Below, piece by piece: positions 18,592 through 27,803 of a stretch of 64,000 bases of DNA. Numbering within the stretch: the first letter of the stretch is position 1; every line of letters starts with the position of its first letter. Below the pieces are notes generated by a model. It ran no database searches, was not told the origin of the DNA, and worked only from the letters and a program-made list of their open reading frames with translations. Position numbers and translations under genes: made by a program. The DNA comes from Clavibacter sp. VKM Ac-2873 (GTDB taxonomy: Bacteria > Actinomycetota > Actinomycetes > Actinomycetales > Microbacteriaceae): NCBI RefSeq assembly GCF_015351075.1, contig NZ_JADKRS010000001.1:620001-684000 (forward strand), written 5' to 3'.

Positions 18592-18686
18592 TCGACGCGG
18601 GCAGGAGGGCGCCGTCGGGCGCGGCGGACACCGCCGCGCCCGACGGCGTCCGCCTGCCCACCCCGCCCGGCGCGATCCGAGGGTGG

Positions 18687-19928
18687 ATGGCTCGGCACCC
18701 CCGGGTGGTCGACGCCGCCATCGCCATCGTCTTCACCCTGCTGTCGGTGAGCGCCGCCCCCGTCGTCGGCAGCAGATCGCTCGCCCTGCCCGGCGGGATC
18801 ACGCTGGCCGTGCTCAGCATCCTGACGGGCGTCGCGCTGATGTTCCGTCGCAGCCGACCCGCGGCGGTCCTGGCCGTCTCCGCGGCGGCGGCGGCGGGAG
18901 CGGCCCTCGTGTCCGGCAGCTTCGACGGCGGGGCCATCCCCCTCGCGCTCTACGCGCTGGCCGTCTACGGGTCGTCCCGGCGCGCGTGGATCGGGTTCGG
19001 CGGCGTGGCCGTCGTCGTCGCGGTCGTCACGCCGGCGACGGCCGGCCAGGGCCCGATGGCCCTGTCGATCGCCACCATGCTGCTCGTCAGCATGATCCTC
19101 CCGCTCATCGCGACGCTCATCGGCGCGAACGTGGGCGGGCGGAAGCGCTACGTCGAGGCGCTGCGGGACCTCGCGGTGCAGCTCGCCCGTGAGCGCGACC
19201 AGCAGGCGCGGCTCGCGACGGCGGCGGAGCGGACGCGGATCGCGCGCGAGATCCACGACATCGTCGCCCACGGGATCACCGTCATGGTGACCCTCGCCGA
19301 CGGGGCGGCCGCGAGCGCCGTCGCCCGGCCCGAGCTCGCGCGGGACGCGATGCGCGAGGTCGCCGAGACCGGCCGCACCTCTCTCTCCGAGATGCGCCGC
19401 ATGCTGGGCGTGCTCGCCGAGGAGCCGGGCCCGGGCGACGAAGCGACGCCCTCGCTCCGCGCGCCGCAGCCCGGTCACGCCGACCTCCCCGCCCTCGTCG
19501 ACTCGTTCCGCTCGACCGGCCTCCCGATCCGCTTCACGAGCACCGGCGGGCCGCCGGACGACCCGGGACGCCAGCTCGCCGTCTTCCGCGTCGTGCAGGA
19601 GTCGCTGACGAACGTGCTCCGCTACGCGCCGAACGCCGACCGGGTCGATGTGCGCGTCGACCACCGGCCCGAGGAGATCGTCGTCGAGGTCACCGACGAC
19701 GACCTCACGGGACCCGTCGTGCCGCCCGTCCCCGGCAGCGGTCGCGGCCTCGTGGGAGTCGCGGAGCGCATGGCCGTGTACGGCGGCACCGCGACGGCCG
19801 GGCGGCGCGAGAACGGCGGGTGGCGCGTGCTGGCCACCATGCCCAGCGGGCTCCACGATGTCCGGCCGGGCGACGTGTCCCGAGCGCCCGATCCCACCGA
19901 CACCCCCCGCGTCCAGGAGGACCGATGA
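18687..19928 (+). CDS. NarL/LiaS-type sensor histidine kinase
   Basis: A 413-residue kinase with four or five N-terminal helices (about residues 10-150) and little extracytoplasmic sequence. It has a dimerisation domain with phospho-acceptor His in [19 protein letters not shown], and a HATPase_c domain with N-box [14 protein letters not shown] and G-box [13 protein letters not shown]. The D(L/D)G box is EVTDDDLTG. Membrane-embedded sensors of this kind often detect envelope stress. The ATG at 18687 has GAGGGTGG upstream; the frame stays open back to the permease stop, so a longer form cannot be excluded. ATGA overlap couples it to the regulator. Confidence 0.88.
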   Translation: MARHPRVVDAAIAIVFTLLSVSAAPVVGSRSLALPGGITLAVLSILTGVALMFRRSRPAAVLAVSAAAAAGAALVSGSFDGGAIPLALYALAVYGSSRRAWIGFGGVAVVVAVVTPATAGQGPMALSIATMLLVSMILPLIATLIGANVGGRKRYVEALRDLAVQLARERDQQARLATAAERTRIAREIHDIVAHGITVMVTLADGAAASAVARPELARDAMREVAETGRTSLSEMRRMLGVLAEEPGPGDEATPSLRAPQPGHADLPALVDSFRSTGLPIRFTSTGGPPDDPGRQLAVFRVVQESLTNVLRYAPNADRVDVRVDHRPEEIVVEVTDDDLTGPVVPPVPGSGRGLVGVAERMAVYGGTATAGRRENGGWRVLATMPSGLHDVRPGDVSRAPDPTDTPRVQEDR

Positions 19929-20623
19929 CCGACAGCAGCACCCCCGTCCGCGTGCTCATCGTGGACGACCAGGCGCTCGTGCGCATGGGCTTCCGCATGG
20001 TGCTCGACGCGGAGCCCGGGATCGAGGTGGTGGGCGAGGCCGCCGACGGCCACGGGGCCGTGGAGCGCACCGGCGCGCTCGCGCCCGACGTCGTGCTCAT
20101 GGACGTGCGCATGCCCGGCATGGACGGGATCGAGGCCACCGCGGAGATCGTCGCGCGGCACCCGGCGACGCGCGTCATCGTGCTGACCACGTTCGACCTC
20201 GACGAGTACGCGTTCGCCGGGCTCCGCGCCGGGGCGAGCGGCTTCCTCGTGAAGGACACGCGGCCCGAGCACCTGATGGAGGCGATCCGCGCGGTGGCGG
20301 ACGGCGACGCCGCCATCTCGCCCCGGGTGACGCGCCGCATGATCGAGCTGCTCGGTCCCGCGATGCCCCCGACGGGCGCGGCGGCCGGGACGGGCGAGGG
20401 CGCCGCCGACCCGCGCCTGCGCCCGCTGACCGCGCGCGAGCTGGAGGTGCTCACGGCGCTGGCCGAGGGGCTCACCAACCAGGAGATCGCCGGCCGCCTG
20501 TACCTGTCGGAGTCGACCGTGAAGACGCACGTGGGCCGGGTGCTCGCGAAGCTCGAGGTGCGCGACCGCGTGCAGGCGGTGATCCTCGCGTACGACTGCG
20601 GGCTCGTGCGGCCCGGTGCGTGA
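19925..20623 (+). CDS. NarL/LuxR-family response regulator
   Basis: A 232-residue regulator. The receiver domain has the acidic pocket [10 protein letters not shown], phospho-acceptor Asp in [13 protein letters not shown], switch Thr in [12 protein letters not shown] and Lys in [10 protein letters not shown]. The C-terminal LuxR helix-turn-helix is [43 protein letters not shown]. It overlaps the kinase gene by four bases and so is its likely partner. By analogy with such modules it probably activates its own operon. No clear operator was found upstream of the ATPase gene. Confidence 0.95.
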   Translation: MTDSSTPVRVLIVDDQALVRMGFRMVLDAEPGIEVVGEAADGHGAVERTGALAPDVVLMDVRMPGMDGIEATAEIVARHPATRVIVLTTFDLDEYAFAGLRAGASGFLVKDTRPEHLMEAIRAVADGDAAISPRVTRRMIELLGPAMPPTGAAAGTGEGAADPRLRPLTARELEVLTALAEGLTNQEIAGRLYLSESTVKTHVGRVLAKLEVRDRVQAVILAYDCGLVRPGA

Positions 20624-20711
20624 CGATCGGCCAGCGGGGTCGCCGAGCGCCCGCGCGGCAGGAGAGGATGGATCCACCGGCCGCTCGCCGGGACGACCCC
20701 ACGGGAGCGCG

Positions 20712-21086
20712 ATGACCACCACCGCAGTCGACGCGCGCACCCCGCGTCCCCTGCCCGCCGCTCGCCGCGCCGCCGACCCGCCCGCGGGGGATCCCGGATC
20801 CGGCACGCGCACGGGATCCGACACGAGCCTGCTCGAGCGCGCCGCGACGCCGCCGGTCTGGAGCTGCGTGGTCTGGAACGACCCCGTGAACCTCATGACG
20901 TACGTCTCGTACGTGTTCCGCAGCTACTTCGGCTTCACCCGGGAGCGCGCCGACGAGCTGATGCTCCGCGTGCACGAGGACGGCCGGGCGGTCGTGGCGA
21001 CGGGGATCCGCGAGGAGATCGAGCGCCACGTGCTCGCGATGCACGGCTACGGACTGTGGGCCACGCTCGAGCGGGTGGACGCGTGA
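20712..21086 (+). CDS. clpS: ATP-dependent Clp protease adaptor ClpS
   Basis: A 124-residue protein whose last ~80 residues match ClpS: WSCVVWNDPVNLMTYVSYVFRSYFGF, LMLRVHEDGRAVVATGIREEIERHVLAMHGYGLWATLE. The NDPVN motif and VHEDG segment form the N-degron pocket. ClpS delivers N-end-rule substrates to ClpC/ClpA-ClpP. The ~45-residue N-terminal tail is longer than average but Pro/Arg/Ala-rich and disordered, as often in actinobacteria. It is followed by the DUF2017 gene with a GTGA overlap, a pairing conserved across Actinobacteria. Confidence 0.95.
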   Translation: MTTTAVDARTPRPLPAARRAADPPAGDPGSGTRTGSDTSLLERAATPPVWSCVVWNDPVNLMTYVSYVFRSYFGFTRERADELMLRVHEDGRAVVATGIREEIERHVLAMHGYGLWATLERVDA

Positions 21087-21598
21087 GGGCCTTCCGCGCG
21101 CGTCCCGACGGCACGGTCGCCGCGCACCTCGAGCTGCACGAGGTCGCCATGCTGCGCGGCCTCCTCGGCGAGCTCCGCGGGATCCTGGACGAGGGATCCG
21201 CGCCCGGCGGCGCCACGGACGGCGCCGCCCCCTCCCCCGTCGTCGAGCGCCTGCTGCCCGACGCCTACCCGGACGACGCCGAGTCCTCCGCCGAGTTCCG
21301 GCGGTTCACGGCATCCGACCTCACCGAGGCCAAGGCCGCGAACGCCGCGTCCGTCGAGGCGACCCTCGCCGAGGCGGACGCGCGAGGTGCGGGCCGGCGC
21401 GGGCTGCTCGTGGTGCTGGACCCGACGGGCGCGCAGGCCTGGCTCCGCACGCTCAACGACCTCCGGCTCGCGATCTCCGTGCCGCTGCGCATCGACGAGG
21501 CCGACGGCTGGCGCGACCGCGCGCCGCAGGAGAGCGCGAGCCTCTACGACTGGCTGACGTTCGCGCAGGGATCGCTCATCGAGGCCGTCGACCGCTGA
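21083..21598 (+). CDS. DUF2017 domain-containing protein
   Basis: A 171-residue protein starting at a GTG that overlaps the clpS stop. The sequence (FRARPDGTVAAHLELHEVAMLRGLLGELRGIL ... LPDAYPDDAESSAEFRRFTASDL ... WLRTLNDLRLAISVPLRI) matches the DUF2017 family, a helical actinobacterial protein of unknown biochemical role. It almost always follows clpS, so a link to Clp-dependent proteolysis is plausible but unproven. It is soluble with no motif for catalysis. Confidence 0.9.
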   Translation: MRAFRARPDGTVAAHLELHEVAMLRGLLGELRGILDEGSAPGGATDGAAPSPVVERLLPDAYPDDAESSAEFRRFTASDLTEAKAANAASVEATLAEADARGAGRRGLLVVLDPTGAQAWLRTLNDLRLAISVPLRIDEADGWRDRAPQESASLYDWLTFAQGSLIEAVDR

Positions 21599-21710
21599 GC
21601 GCCGACGGGGCCCGCCGCCCGCGTGCTCCGCGACGGGCGTCGGCGAGCATGATGGAGGGGACCCGCGGACCAGCCGGCCCGACGGGTCCCGTCCGCAGGA
21701 GAGGAGCAGC

Positions 21711-22724
21711 ATGCGCGTCGTCGTCATCGGAGCCACCGGGAACCTCGGCACCGGGGTGCTGCGCCGCCTCCACGCCGCGGGCGCGGAGGTCGTGGGCGTC
21801 GCGCGGCGCATGCCCGACGCCTCCCTCGAGCCCTACTCCCTCGTCACCTGGCGGCTCGCCGACATCGGCGCGGCGGGCGCGGTCTCCGGGCTCGCGGCGA
21901 CCATGCGCGGCGCCGACGCGGTGATCCACCTCGGCTGGGCGCTCCAGCCGAACCACCGCGAGCGCGTGATGCACCGCACCAACGTCATCGGCACGGCCCA
22001 CGTGCTGGAGGCGGTCGCGCGGGCGGGCGTGCCGCAGGTGGTCGTCGCGTCCTCGGTCGGCGCGTACAGCCCGGCGCCCAAGGACCGGCCGCGGGACGAG
22101 ACCTGGCCCACCGGCGGGATCCACACCTCGCACTACTCACGGCACAAGGCGGAGAACGAGCGCGCGATGGACGCGTTCGAGGCCGCGCACCCGGGGATCG
22201 TCGTGACGCGCATGCGGCCCGGGCTCGTGATGCACGACGAGGCCGCGGCGGAGATCGCCGGGCTCTTCCTCGGGCGGTGGATCCCCACGCGCTGGCTCGG
22301 GCTCGCCACCCGCACCCCGCTGCTGCCGCTCCCCCGCGAGCTGGTGTCGCAGGTGGTGCACAACGAGGACGTGGCCGACGCGTTCTGGCGCGCGGTCGAG
22401 CGGCGCGCGCCGGGGGCGTTCAACGTGGCGGCGGATCCGGTCGTCGATCCGGCGCTCGTCGGCCGCCTGCTCGACGCGCGCGTCGTCACCGTGCCGCTGC
22501 CGGCGCTGCGGGCGCTCGTCTCGGTGAGCTGGCGGCTGCGCGTGCAGCGCACGGATCCGGGCTGGATCGACATCGCCGCCCACGTGCCGGTGATGTCGAC
22601 GGCCCGGGCCCGCGAGGTGCTCGGCTGGGCGCCGACGCACACGGCGGAGGAGGTGCTCGCCGAGTTCGGCCGCGCCTTCGTGCACCGCACCGGGCGCGAG
22701 GGCTCGGCGCCGCTCGCCGGATGA
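21711..22724 (+). CDS. NAD-dependent epimerase/dehydratase (extended SDR)
   Basis: A 337-residue extended SDR. The Rossmann motif is VVIGATGNLGTGVLRRL at the N-terminus. HLGWALQPN and VVASSVGAYSP follow the NAD-binding pattern. Tyr-x3-Lys is present in SHYSRHKAENERAMD. GRWIPTRWLG and a C-terminal substrate lobe follow. Such enzymes modify nucleotide sugars or reduce carbonyls; nothing here defines the substrate. A strong ribosome site (AGGAGAGGAG) precedes the ATG. Its stop overlaps the AlkD-like gene (ATGA). Confidence 0.88.
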   Translation: MRVVVIGATGNLGTGVLRRLHAAGAEVVGVARRMPDASLEPYSLVTWRLADIGAAGAVSGLAATMRGADAVIHLGWALQPNHRERVMHRTNVIGTAHVLEAVARAGVPQVVVASSVGAYSPAPKDRPRDETWPTGGIHTSHYSRHKAENERAMDAFEAAHPGIVVTRMRPGLVMHDEAAAEIAGLFLGRWIPTRWLGLATRTPLLPLPRELVSQVVHNEDVADAFWRAVERRAPGAFNVAADPVVDPALVGRLLDARVVTVPLPALRALVSVSWRLRVQRTDPGWIDIAAHVPVMSTARAREVLGWAPTHTAEEVLAEFGRAFVHRTGREGSAPLAG

Positions 22725-23350
22725 GCGAGGACGCCGAGTTCGTCGCGGCGGCCCTCGAGCGGGAGGGCGCGTGGTACCGCGCCGATGCGGAGCGGGAGCG
22801 GCTCGGCTCCGACCTGGAGTTCGTGGGCGCGTCCGTCGGCGCCGTGCGCGGGACGGTGCGCGACCTCGGCCGGCGGCATCCGGGCATGACGCGGGACGAG
22901 GCGGCCGCGCTGGCGTCGGAGCTCTGGCGGTCGCGCGTCTACGAGCGCCGCCTCGCGGCCGTCGTGCTGCTGCAGGAGCACGTCGACGGGCTCGACAACG
23001 GCGACCTCACGCGCATCGAGGGCTTCGTGCGGGAGGCGCGGCTGCGGGCGCTCGTGGATCCGCTCGCCCTCGACGTCGTCGGGCCGCTCGTCGAGCGGCT
23101 GACCGGCACGGCGCGCGCCCGGGCCGACCAGGCGCTCGACCGGTGGGCGGGCGAGCACGACGTGTGGCTGCGGCGGGCCGCGCTGCTGGCGCCGACGCGG
23201 CCGCTCCGGGCGGGCGGCGGCGACTGGGACGGGTTCCTCCGCCGTGCCCGCAACGCGCAGGCGGGGCCGCGCGGCGGGCACGACGTGGTGCGCGAGGCGG
23301 TCGAGCGCGTACGCGACGTGGCGCGGGAGACGCGGCCCGATCTCGTCTGA
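22721..23350 (+). CDS. DNA alkylation repair protein, AlkD-like (HEAT-repeat)
   Basis: A 209-residue, almost all-helical protein. ELWRSRVYERRLAAVVLLQEHVD and RLTGTARARADQALDRWAGEHDVWLRRAALLAPTRPLR match the HEAT-like repeats and conserved WxxxxDxWLRRAA segment of AlkD glycosylases. These excise 3-methyladenine and 7-methylguanine without base flipping. It is slightly shorter than typical AlkD (~220-235). Coupling to an SDR gene by ATGA overlap is not functionally explained. Some AlkD-fold proteins are not glycosylases, so activity is inferred. Confidence 0.8.
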   Translation: MSEDAEFVAAALEREGAWYRADAERERLGSDLEFVGASVGAVRGTVRDLGRRHPGMTRDEAAALASELWRSRVYERRLAAVVLLQEHVDGLDNGDLTRIEGFVREARLRALVDPLALDVVGPLVERLTGTARARADQALDRWAGEHDVWLRRAALLAPTRPLRAGGGDWDGFLRRARNAQAGPRGGHDVVREAVERVRDVARETRPDLV

Positions 23351-23392
23351 CGGGCCCGTCGGATCCACCGGAGGCGGCCGCCCGCGCGGTCC

Positions 23393-23665
23393 CTACTCCG
23401 CGGCGGGTGCGGGCGGATCCGTGCGGAAGCCGACCAGCCGGTGCGTGCCGTCGCAGTAGGGCTTGATGGACGAGACGCCGCAGCGGCAGAGCGCGACCGT
23501 GCTCCGCGTGCGCGGGACGGGCCGGCCGGCGGGATCCACGATCTCGAAGTCGCCGCGGACGAGGAGAGGGCCGTCGGGGTACGCGATGATGCGCGCCGGC
23601 TCCGAGCCGGACGACCGCTCCGGTGCGGGGACGGGGGCCCCGGCGTCGCCCGTCGGCGCGCTCAC
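23393..23665 (-). CDS. CDGSH-type iron-sulfur domain protein (mitoNEET-like)
   Basis: A 90-residue protein with a complete CDGSH motif, C-R-C-x2-S-x3-P-Y-C-D-G-T-H, near the C-terminus (VALCRCGVSSIKPYCDGTH). Three Cys and one His bind a [2Fe-2S] cluster used for electron or cluster transfer. The upstream half (ARIIAYPDGPLLVRGDFEIVDPAGRPV) is the usual beta-rich partner region of bacterial members. The GTG at 23665 overlaps the stop of the haem-oxygenase-like gene (GTGA). The two are therefore translated together and this protein is a candidate electron donor to that enzyme. Confidence 0.93.
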   Translation of the reverse strand: MSAPTGDAGAPVPAPERSSGSEPARIIAYPDGPLLVRGDFEIVDPAGRPVPRTRSTVALCRCGVSSIKPYCDGTHRLVGFRTDPPAPAAE

Positions 23666-24807
23666 GCGGCGGCCACGACGACGGCCGTCGAGCCCGCGCG
23701 CAGCGACGACCGGCCCGCCTGCCAGCTGGCCAGCACGTGCGCCCCGACCCAGCCCTCGACCTCGAGGCACGCGGCCGCGCCGAACAGGACGTCGTCGAGG
23801 AGCGCGGGCTCCGACTCCACGAGCCCGCCCGCGAGGTCGTGCGCGGCGATCTGCTCGTGCACGGCGTCGGCCTCGACGTGCTCGTCGTAGTACCAGGCGA
23901 CGTCGTCGCCGAAGCCGAGGCGGCGGATCCCGCTCGCGTAGAGGCGGCTGGGCACGCTCGAGGTCATCTCGAACGCGGCGAGGTGGCCGACGATCGCGCC
24001 GCGGAGGCGCCGGTGCAGGCCGAACAGCGACATCGCGTTGGAGGACGCGAGCGTGATCGCGGGCACGGCGTCGAGGTAGGCGCCGTAGCGGTCGTCGAGG
24101 CCCGTGCCGCGCAGGGTCGCGCCGAAGATCGTCGCGTGCACGCGCTCGGGCCGGCCGCCGCCGTACTCGTCGGCCTGGATCTCCACGAGCGCGGCCTTCG
24201 CACGACCCCGCAGGCGCGGGATCGCCCAGGAGTGCGGGTCCGCCTCCCCGAGCGTGTAGATCGACCGCTGCACGAGGAACTCGCGGAGCTGCTCGAGGCT
24301 GGCCTTCCGCGCGACGAACCGGGAGAGGGACGGCCCGGAGTCGGCCGAGGTCAGCGCGAAGAGCGCCGCCGCGACGCCGGCCGACGTCGGCTCGGGGCGC
24401 TCGGGGACGGGCACGCGGTCGCGCAGGGCGGCCTCGAACGCCCGCTCCAGGATCCCGCGGACGGCGAGGAGCCGCGGGTCCCACTCGCGGTCCTCGTCCA
24501 CGCCGGCGAGCCCCGCGTGATGCAGCTCGTAGAGGCAGAAGAGGGCCAGCTGGACGTCGTCGTCGCGGACCACGTCGTCCGTCGCGGCGAGCGCCTCCGC
24601 GGCGAGCGCCGCGAGGTCGGGGACGGAGGCGATGGCGCGCGCGTCGGCCGCGGTGCTGACGGCGGCGTCGGATCCGGCCGGGGCCGACGCGGAGGATGCG
24701 CCGGCGAGGTCGGCGAGGAGCGCCGCGCTGAGCGGGCCGCGCGCGGCGGGGAGGGGCGACGGGAGGGTGCTGGCCGCTTCGTGGGCGGTCGCGAGCAGAT
24801 CGGTCAT
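23662..24807 (-). CDS. Iron-containing redox enzyme, haem-oxygenase-like diiron family
   Basis: A 381-residue helical protein. Candidate metal ligands sit in the order expected for haem-oxygenase-like diiron proteins: FCLYELHHAGLAG (about residue 105), KAALVEIQADEYGGGRPERVH (about residue 205) and WYYDEHVEADAVHEQIAAHDL (about residue 310). These enzymes catalyse oxygen-dependent oxidative cleavage or N-oxygenation of varied small molecules. The first ~60 residues are Ala/Ser-rich. CAGGGT lies six bases before the ATG (24807). The downstream CDGSH protein overlaps it by four bases. No biosynthetic genes adjoin, so the substrate is unknown. Confidence 0.87.
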   Translation of the reverse strand: MTDLLATAHEAASTLPSPLPAARGPLSAALLADLAGASSASAPAGSDAAVSTAADARAIASVPDLAALAAEALAATDDVVRDDDVQLALFCLYELHHAGLAGVDEDREWDPRLLAVRGILERAFEAALRDRVPVPERPEPTSAGVAAALFALTSADSGPSLSRFVARKASLEQLREFLVQRSIYTLGEADPHSWAIPRLRGRAKAALVEIQADEYGGGRPERVHATIFGATLRGTGLDDRYGAYLDAVPAITLASSNAMSLFGLHRRLRGAIVGHLAAFEMTSSVPSRLYASGIRRLGFGDDVAWYYDEHVEADAVHEQIAAHDLAGGLVESEPALLDDVLFGAAACLEVEGWVGAHVLASWQAGRSSLRAGSTAVVVAAA

Positions 24808-24813
24808 GGATCC

Positions 24814-24819
24814 ACCCTG
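24814..24819 (-). promoter_or_regulatory. -10-like box CAGGGT before the diiron enzyme gene
   Basis: CAGGGT on the minus strand, six bases, then ATG at 24807. It shares the leaderless spacing seen elsewhere in the window. Confidence 0.35.
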
Positions 24820-24979
24820 CTCCGGCCCGAGCGGGCACGGCCGGGCGTGTCGCCCTCTCGCCCGGGCAGCGGCAAGGCCTCGTGCCGACGCAGGGCGGGG
24901 TGCGACCGCCGTGCGCGCATCCGGGATACTGCGAAGAGGCCCGCGCCCGGCGGGCGACGGCCGGTGCGAGGAGGTGCCC

Positions 24980-26251
24980 ATGCGACGCGGCACCAACCTG
25001 CCCGCGATCGGCGGCTACAACCGCACGGTGGTGCTCGACGCGGTGCGCCGCGCGGCGGAGGGCGCCAGCCGGTCCGAGATCGCCGAGCGCACGGGCCTCA
25101 GCGCGCAGACCGTCACCAACGTGACGCGCCGCCTCATCGACGAGGGACTCGTGCGCGAGGGCGGCACCGTGATCCGCGGGCCCGGCAAGCCCCGCACGCT
25201 CCTGCACCTCGTCGCCGACGGCCGCTTCGCGGTGGGCGTGCACGTGGATCCCGCGGTCATCACCTCGGTGCTGCTCGACCTCGAGGGCACGGTGATCCGG
25301 CACGTCAGCAGCCCGACGCCGTCGGCGTCGCGCCCCGACGAGGTGGTGGCGCTCGTGGCCCGGCTCGTCGACGGGCTCATCGCCGACGCGGGGGTCGACC
25401 GCCAGGCCGTGCTCGGCGTGGGGCTCGCCGCCCCGGGGCCCATCGACGTGGGCGCTGGCCTCGTGCTGGATCCGCCGATGCTCCCCCGCTGGCGCCACGT
25501 GCCGCTGCGCTCGGCCCTCAGCACCGCGACCGGCCTGCCGGTGCTCCTCGAGAAGGACGTGACCGCGGCCGCCGTCGCGGAGCTGTGGTTCGGGCCCGGG
25601 GACCGCCGCCACCTCGCGTTCGTCTACTACGGCACGGGGTTCGGCACCGGGCTCGTGCTCGGCGGCGAGCCCGTGCGCGGCGCGAGCTCGAACGCCGGGG
25701 ACTCGGGGCACATCATGGTCGCCTCCCGCGGGCGGCGGTGCACGTGCGGGCGCGTCGGATGCGTGGGCGAGCTCATCACGCCGCACGCGCTCGTGCGCCA
25801 GGCCGTCGAGGGCGGCGTTCTCGGCTCCGGGGACGTGTCCGACGCGGCGCTCGCGGAGGCGGCGGCGAGCGGCGACGCGGTCGACATGCGGCTCATCGGC
25901 GAGGCCTTCCACGCGCTCGCGGCCCGCGCGGACGGCGATCCCCAGGACGGGCCGGCCCGCCGGATCGTGGAGGCGGCGGCCCGGCACCTGGCGCGCGCCA
26001 TCGTGATCCAGGTGAACCTGCTCGACCTCGACGAGGTCGTCTGCGGCGGACCGTTCTGGCACCCGATCGCGCGGATCGTGCTCGAGACGCTGCCGGAGGA
26101 GGTGCGGCGGTCCCCCGCGCTCATCGCGAAGCACCCCGTGCGGGTGGTCGAGTCGGCGATCGGCGAGGACGTCGCCGCCGTGGGTGCCGCGTGCCTCGTG
26201 CTCGACAACGCGTTCTCGCCGCGCCCGTCGGCGATGCTCATCCGCGGCTAG
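24980..26251 (+). CDS. ROK-family transcriptional regulator
   Basis: A 423-residue protein. The N-terminal winged HTH (about residues 12-70) reads VVLDAVRRAAEGASRSEIAERTGLSAQTVTNVTRRLIDEGLV. It is fused to a ROK sugar-binding domain with VGLAAPGPIDVGAGLVLDPP, NAGDSGHIMV and the zinc motif CTCGRVGCVGE near residue 255. ROK repressors sense a sugar or sugar phosphate and release their operator. It lies immediately upstream of, and in the same direction as, the binding-protein/permease/mannosidase genes. It is the obvious regulator of the palindrome at 26327-26340. GAGGAGG precedes the ATG. Confidence 0.93.
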   Translation: MRRGTNLPAIGGYNRTVVLDAVRRAAEGASRSEIAERTGLSAQTVTNVTRRLIDEGLVREGGTVIRGPGKPRTLLHLVADGRFAVGVHVDPAVITSVLLDLEGTVIRHVSSPTPSASRPDEVVALVARLVDGLIADAGVDRQAVLGVGLAAPGPIDVGAGLVLDPPMLPRWRHVPLRSALSTATGLPVLLEKDVTAAAVAELWFGPGDRRHLAFVYYGTGFGTGLVLGGEPVRGASSNAGDSGHIMVASRGRRCTCGRVGCVGELITPHALVRQAVEGGVLGSGDVSDAALAEAAASGDAVDMRLIGEAFHALAARADGDPQDGPARRIVEAAARHLARAIVIQVNLLDLDEVVCGGPFWHPIARIVLETLPEEVRRSPALIAKHPVRVVESAIGEDVAAVGAACLVLDNAFSPRPSAMLIRG

Positions 26252-26321
26252 CGGCCAGCGGCCGGCACCCGGGAGCCCTCGGCCGCGCGCGTCCACGCCG
26301 CAGGATCGACACCAGAATGTC

Positions 26322-26350
26322 TTGACATGGATTAATCCATACGTTTGGCT
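26322..26350 (+). promoter_or_regulatory. Promoter with overlapping 14-bp perfect palindrome upstream of the mannoside operon
   Basis: TTGACA at 26322-26327 is a consensus -35. Seventeen bases later is TTGGCT, a poor but possible -10. The spacer begins with the perfect palindrome ATGGATTAATCCAT (26327-26340), an AT-rich island in very GC-rich DNA. A repressor bound there would block RNA polymerase. The adjacent ROK regulator is the likely binder. Confidence 0.7.
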
Positions 26351-26408
26351 AACCTTCGACGGGCGGCGACGACGCCGACCGTCCGAGCCAGTGGAGCAAG
26401 GGAGCACC

Positions 26409-27800
26409 ATGACGAATCGCCGGACCCACCCGAGGACGCGAGCCCGCATCCTCCAGATCACGGCGGCATCCGTCGCCGCCCTCCTCCTCGCCTCCGGCTG
26501 CTCGGCCGGCGCGGGCGGAGGAGGCGACGGGAAGACCATCAAGGTCGCGTACCAGAAGTTCGGGACCTTCACCCAGATGGACGCCCACATGAAGGAGACC
26601 GCGGCGACCTTCGAGGCCGCGAACCCCGGCATGAAGGTCGAGTTCGTGCCCATCGCCGCGCAGAACGACGACTACTTCACCAAGCTCGCGCTGATGAACC
26701 GCTCCGCGTCCACCGCCCCCGACGTGATGTACGAGGACACGTTCAAGGTGAAGTCGGACGCGGCCGCCGGCTACCTCCTCCCCCTCGACGACCACGTCGC
26801 GAAGTGGGACGACTGGGCGCAGTTCTTCGACTCCGCCAAGCAGGCGGGCGTCGGCGAGGACGGCAAGGTCTACGGGATCCCGATGGGCACCGACACGCGC
26901 GCCCTCTGGTACAACGAGGACCTCTTCCGGAAGGCCGGCCTGCCGGTGCCGTGGGAGCCCAAGGACTGGGACGACGTGCTCGACGCCGCGAAGACCATCA
27001 AGGCGAAGCTGCCGGACGTCGTCCCCCTCAACGTCTACTCGGGGAAGCCCCAGGGCGAGGGCGCCACGATGCAGGGCTTCGAGATGCTGCACTACGGCAC
27101 CCCCACCGGCACGCTCTACGACGACACGACGAGCAAGTGGATCACGGGCTCGCAGGGCTTCATCGACTCGCTCGGATTCATCCGCGACGTCTACCAGGGC
27201 GGCGTCGGCCCGAAGCCCGAGGAGGCGCTCGACACCAACATCTCCACCATCGTCGGCGGCGAGTGGCTGCCGCAGGGCAAGCTCGCGATCGACCTGGACG
27301 GGTCGTGGCTGAGCGGCACCTGGCTCGACTCGGGCACGAACCCGTGGCCCCAGTGGAGCGACGTCATGGGCCAGGCGCCCATGCCCACGCAGGACGGCGC
27401 GGCCCCCGGCGCGGTCAGCATGTCGGGCGGCTGGACCCTCGCGGCCGGGGCCAAGACGAAGAACCCCGACAAGGCGTTCGAGTTCATCGCCGACGCGCTC
27501 GACAAGGACGGGTCGCAGTCGTACGACATCGCGGCCAGCCAGATCGCGGTCCGCAGCGACGTGGCCGAGGATCCGGAGTACGTCGCCTCCAACCCGACGT
27601 TCGCGTTCTTCTCCTCCCTCGTCGACGACACGCACTTCCGCCCGGCGACCACCGACTACAGCCGCATCTCCAACGCGATCACCGTGGCGATGGAGTCGGT
27701 GATGACCGGCCAGCAGTCCCCCGAGGAGGCCGCGGCCGCCTACGACCAGGCCCTCGTCGGCATCGTGGGCGACGACGGGACGCAGAAGGCGGAGGGCTGA
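26409..27800 (+). CDS. ABC sugar transporter substrate-binding lipoprotein
   Basis: A 463-residue family 1 extracellular binding protein. The signal peptide ends in a lipobox (LLLASGCSAG). The mature part has the MalE-like layout: IKVAYQKFGTFTQMDAHMKETAATFEAANPGMKVEFV, APDVMYEDTFKVKSDAAAGYLLPLDD, GIPMGTDTRALWYNEDLFRKAGL and a C-terminal helical lobe. It captures a sugar outside the membrane and delivers it to the two permeases that follow. Context with a GH38 mannosidase points to alpha-mannosides or N-glycan fragments. GGGAG precedes the ATG. Confidence 0.93.
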   Translation: MTNRRTHPRTRARILQITAASVAALLLASGCSAGAGGGGDGKTIKVAYQKFGTFTQMDAHMKETAATFEAANPGMKVEFVPIAAQNDDYFTKLALMNRSASTAPDVMYEDTFKVKSDAAAGYLLPLDDHVAKWDDWAQFFDSAKQAGVGEDGKVYGIPMGTDTRALWYNEDLFRKAGLPVPWEPKDWDDVLDAAKTIKAKLPDVVPLNVYSGKPQGEGATMQGFEMLHYGTPTGTLYDDTTSKWITGSQGFIDSLGFIRDVYQGGVGPKPEEALDTNISTIVGGEWLPQGKLAIDLDGSWLSGTWLDSGTNPWPQWSDVMGQAPMPTQDGAAPGAVSMSGGWTLAAGAKTKNPDKAFEFIADALDKDGSQSYDIAASQIAVRSDVAEDPEYVASNPTFAFFSSLVDDTHFRPATTDYSRISNAITVAMESVMTGQQSPEEAAAAYDQALVGIVGDDGTQKAEG

Positions 27801-27803
27801 CCC

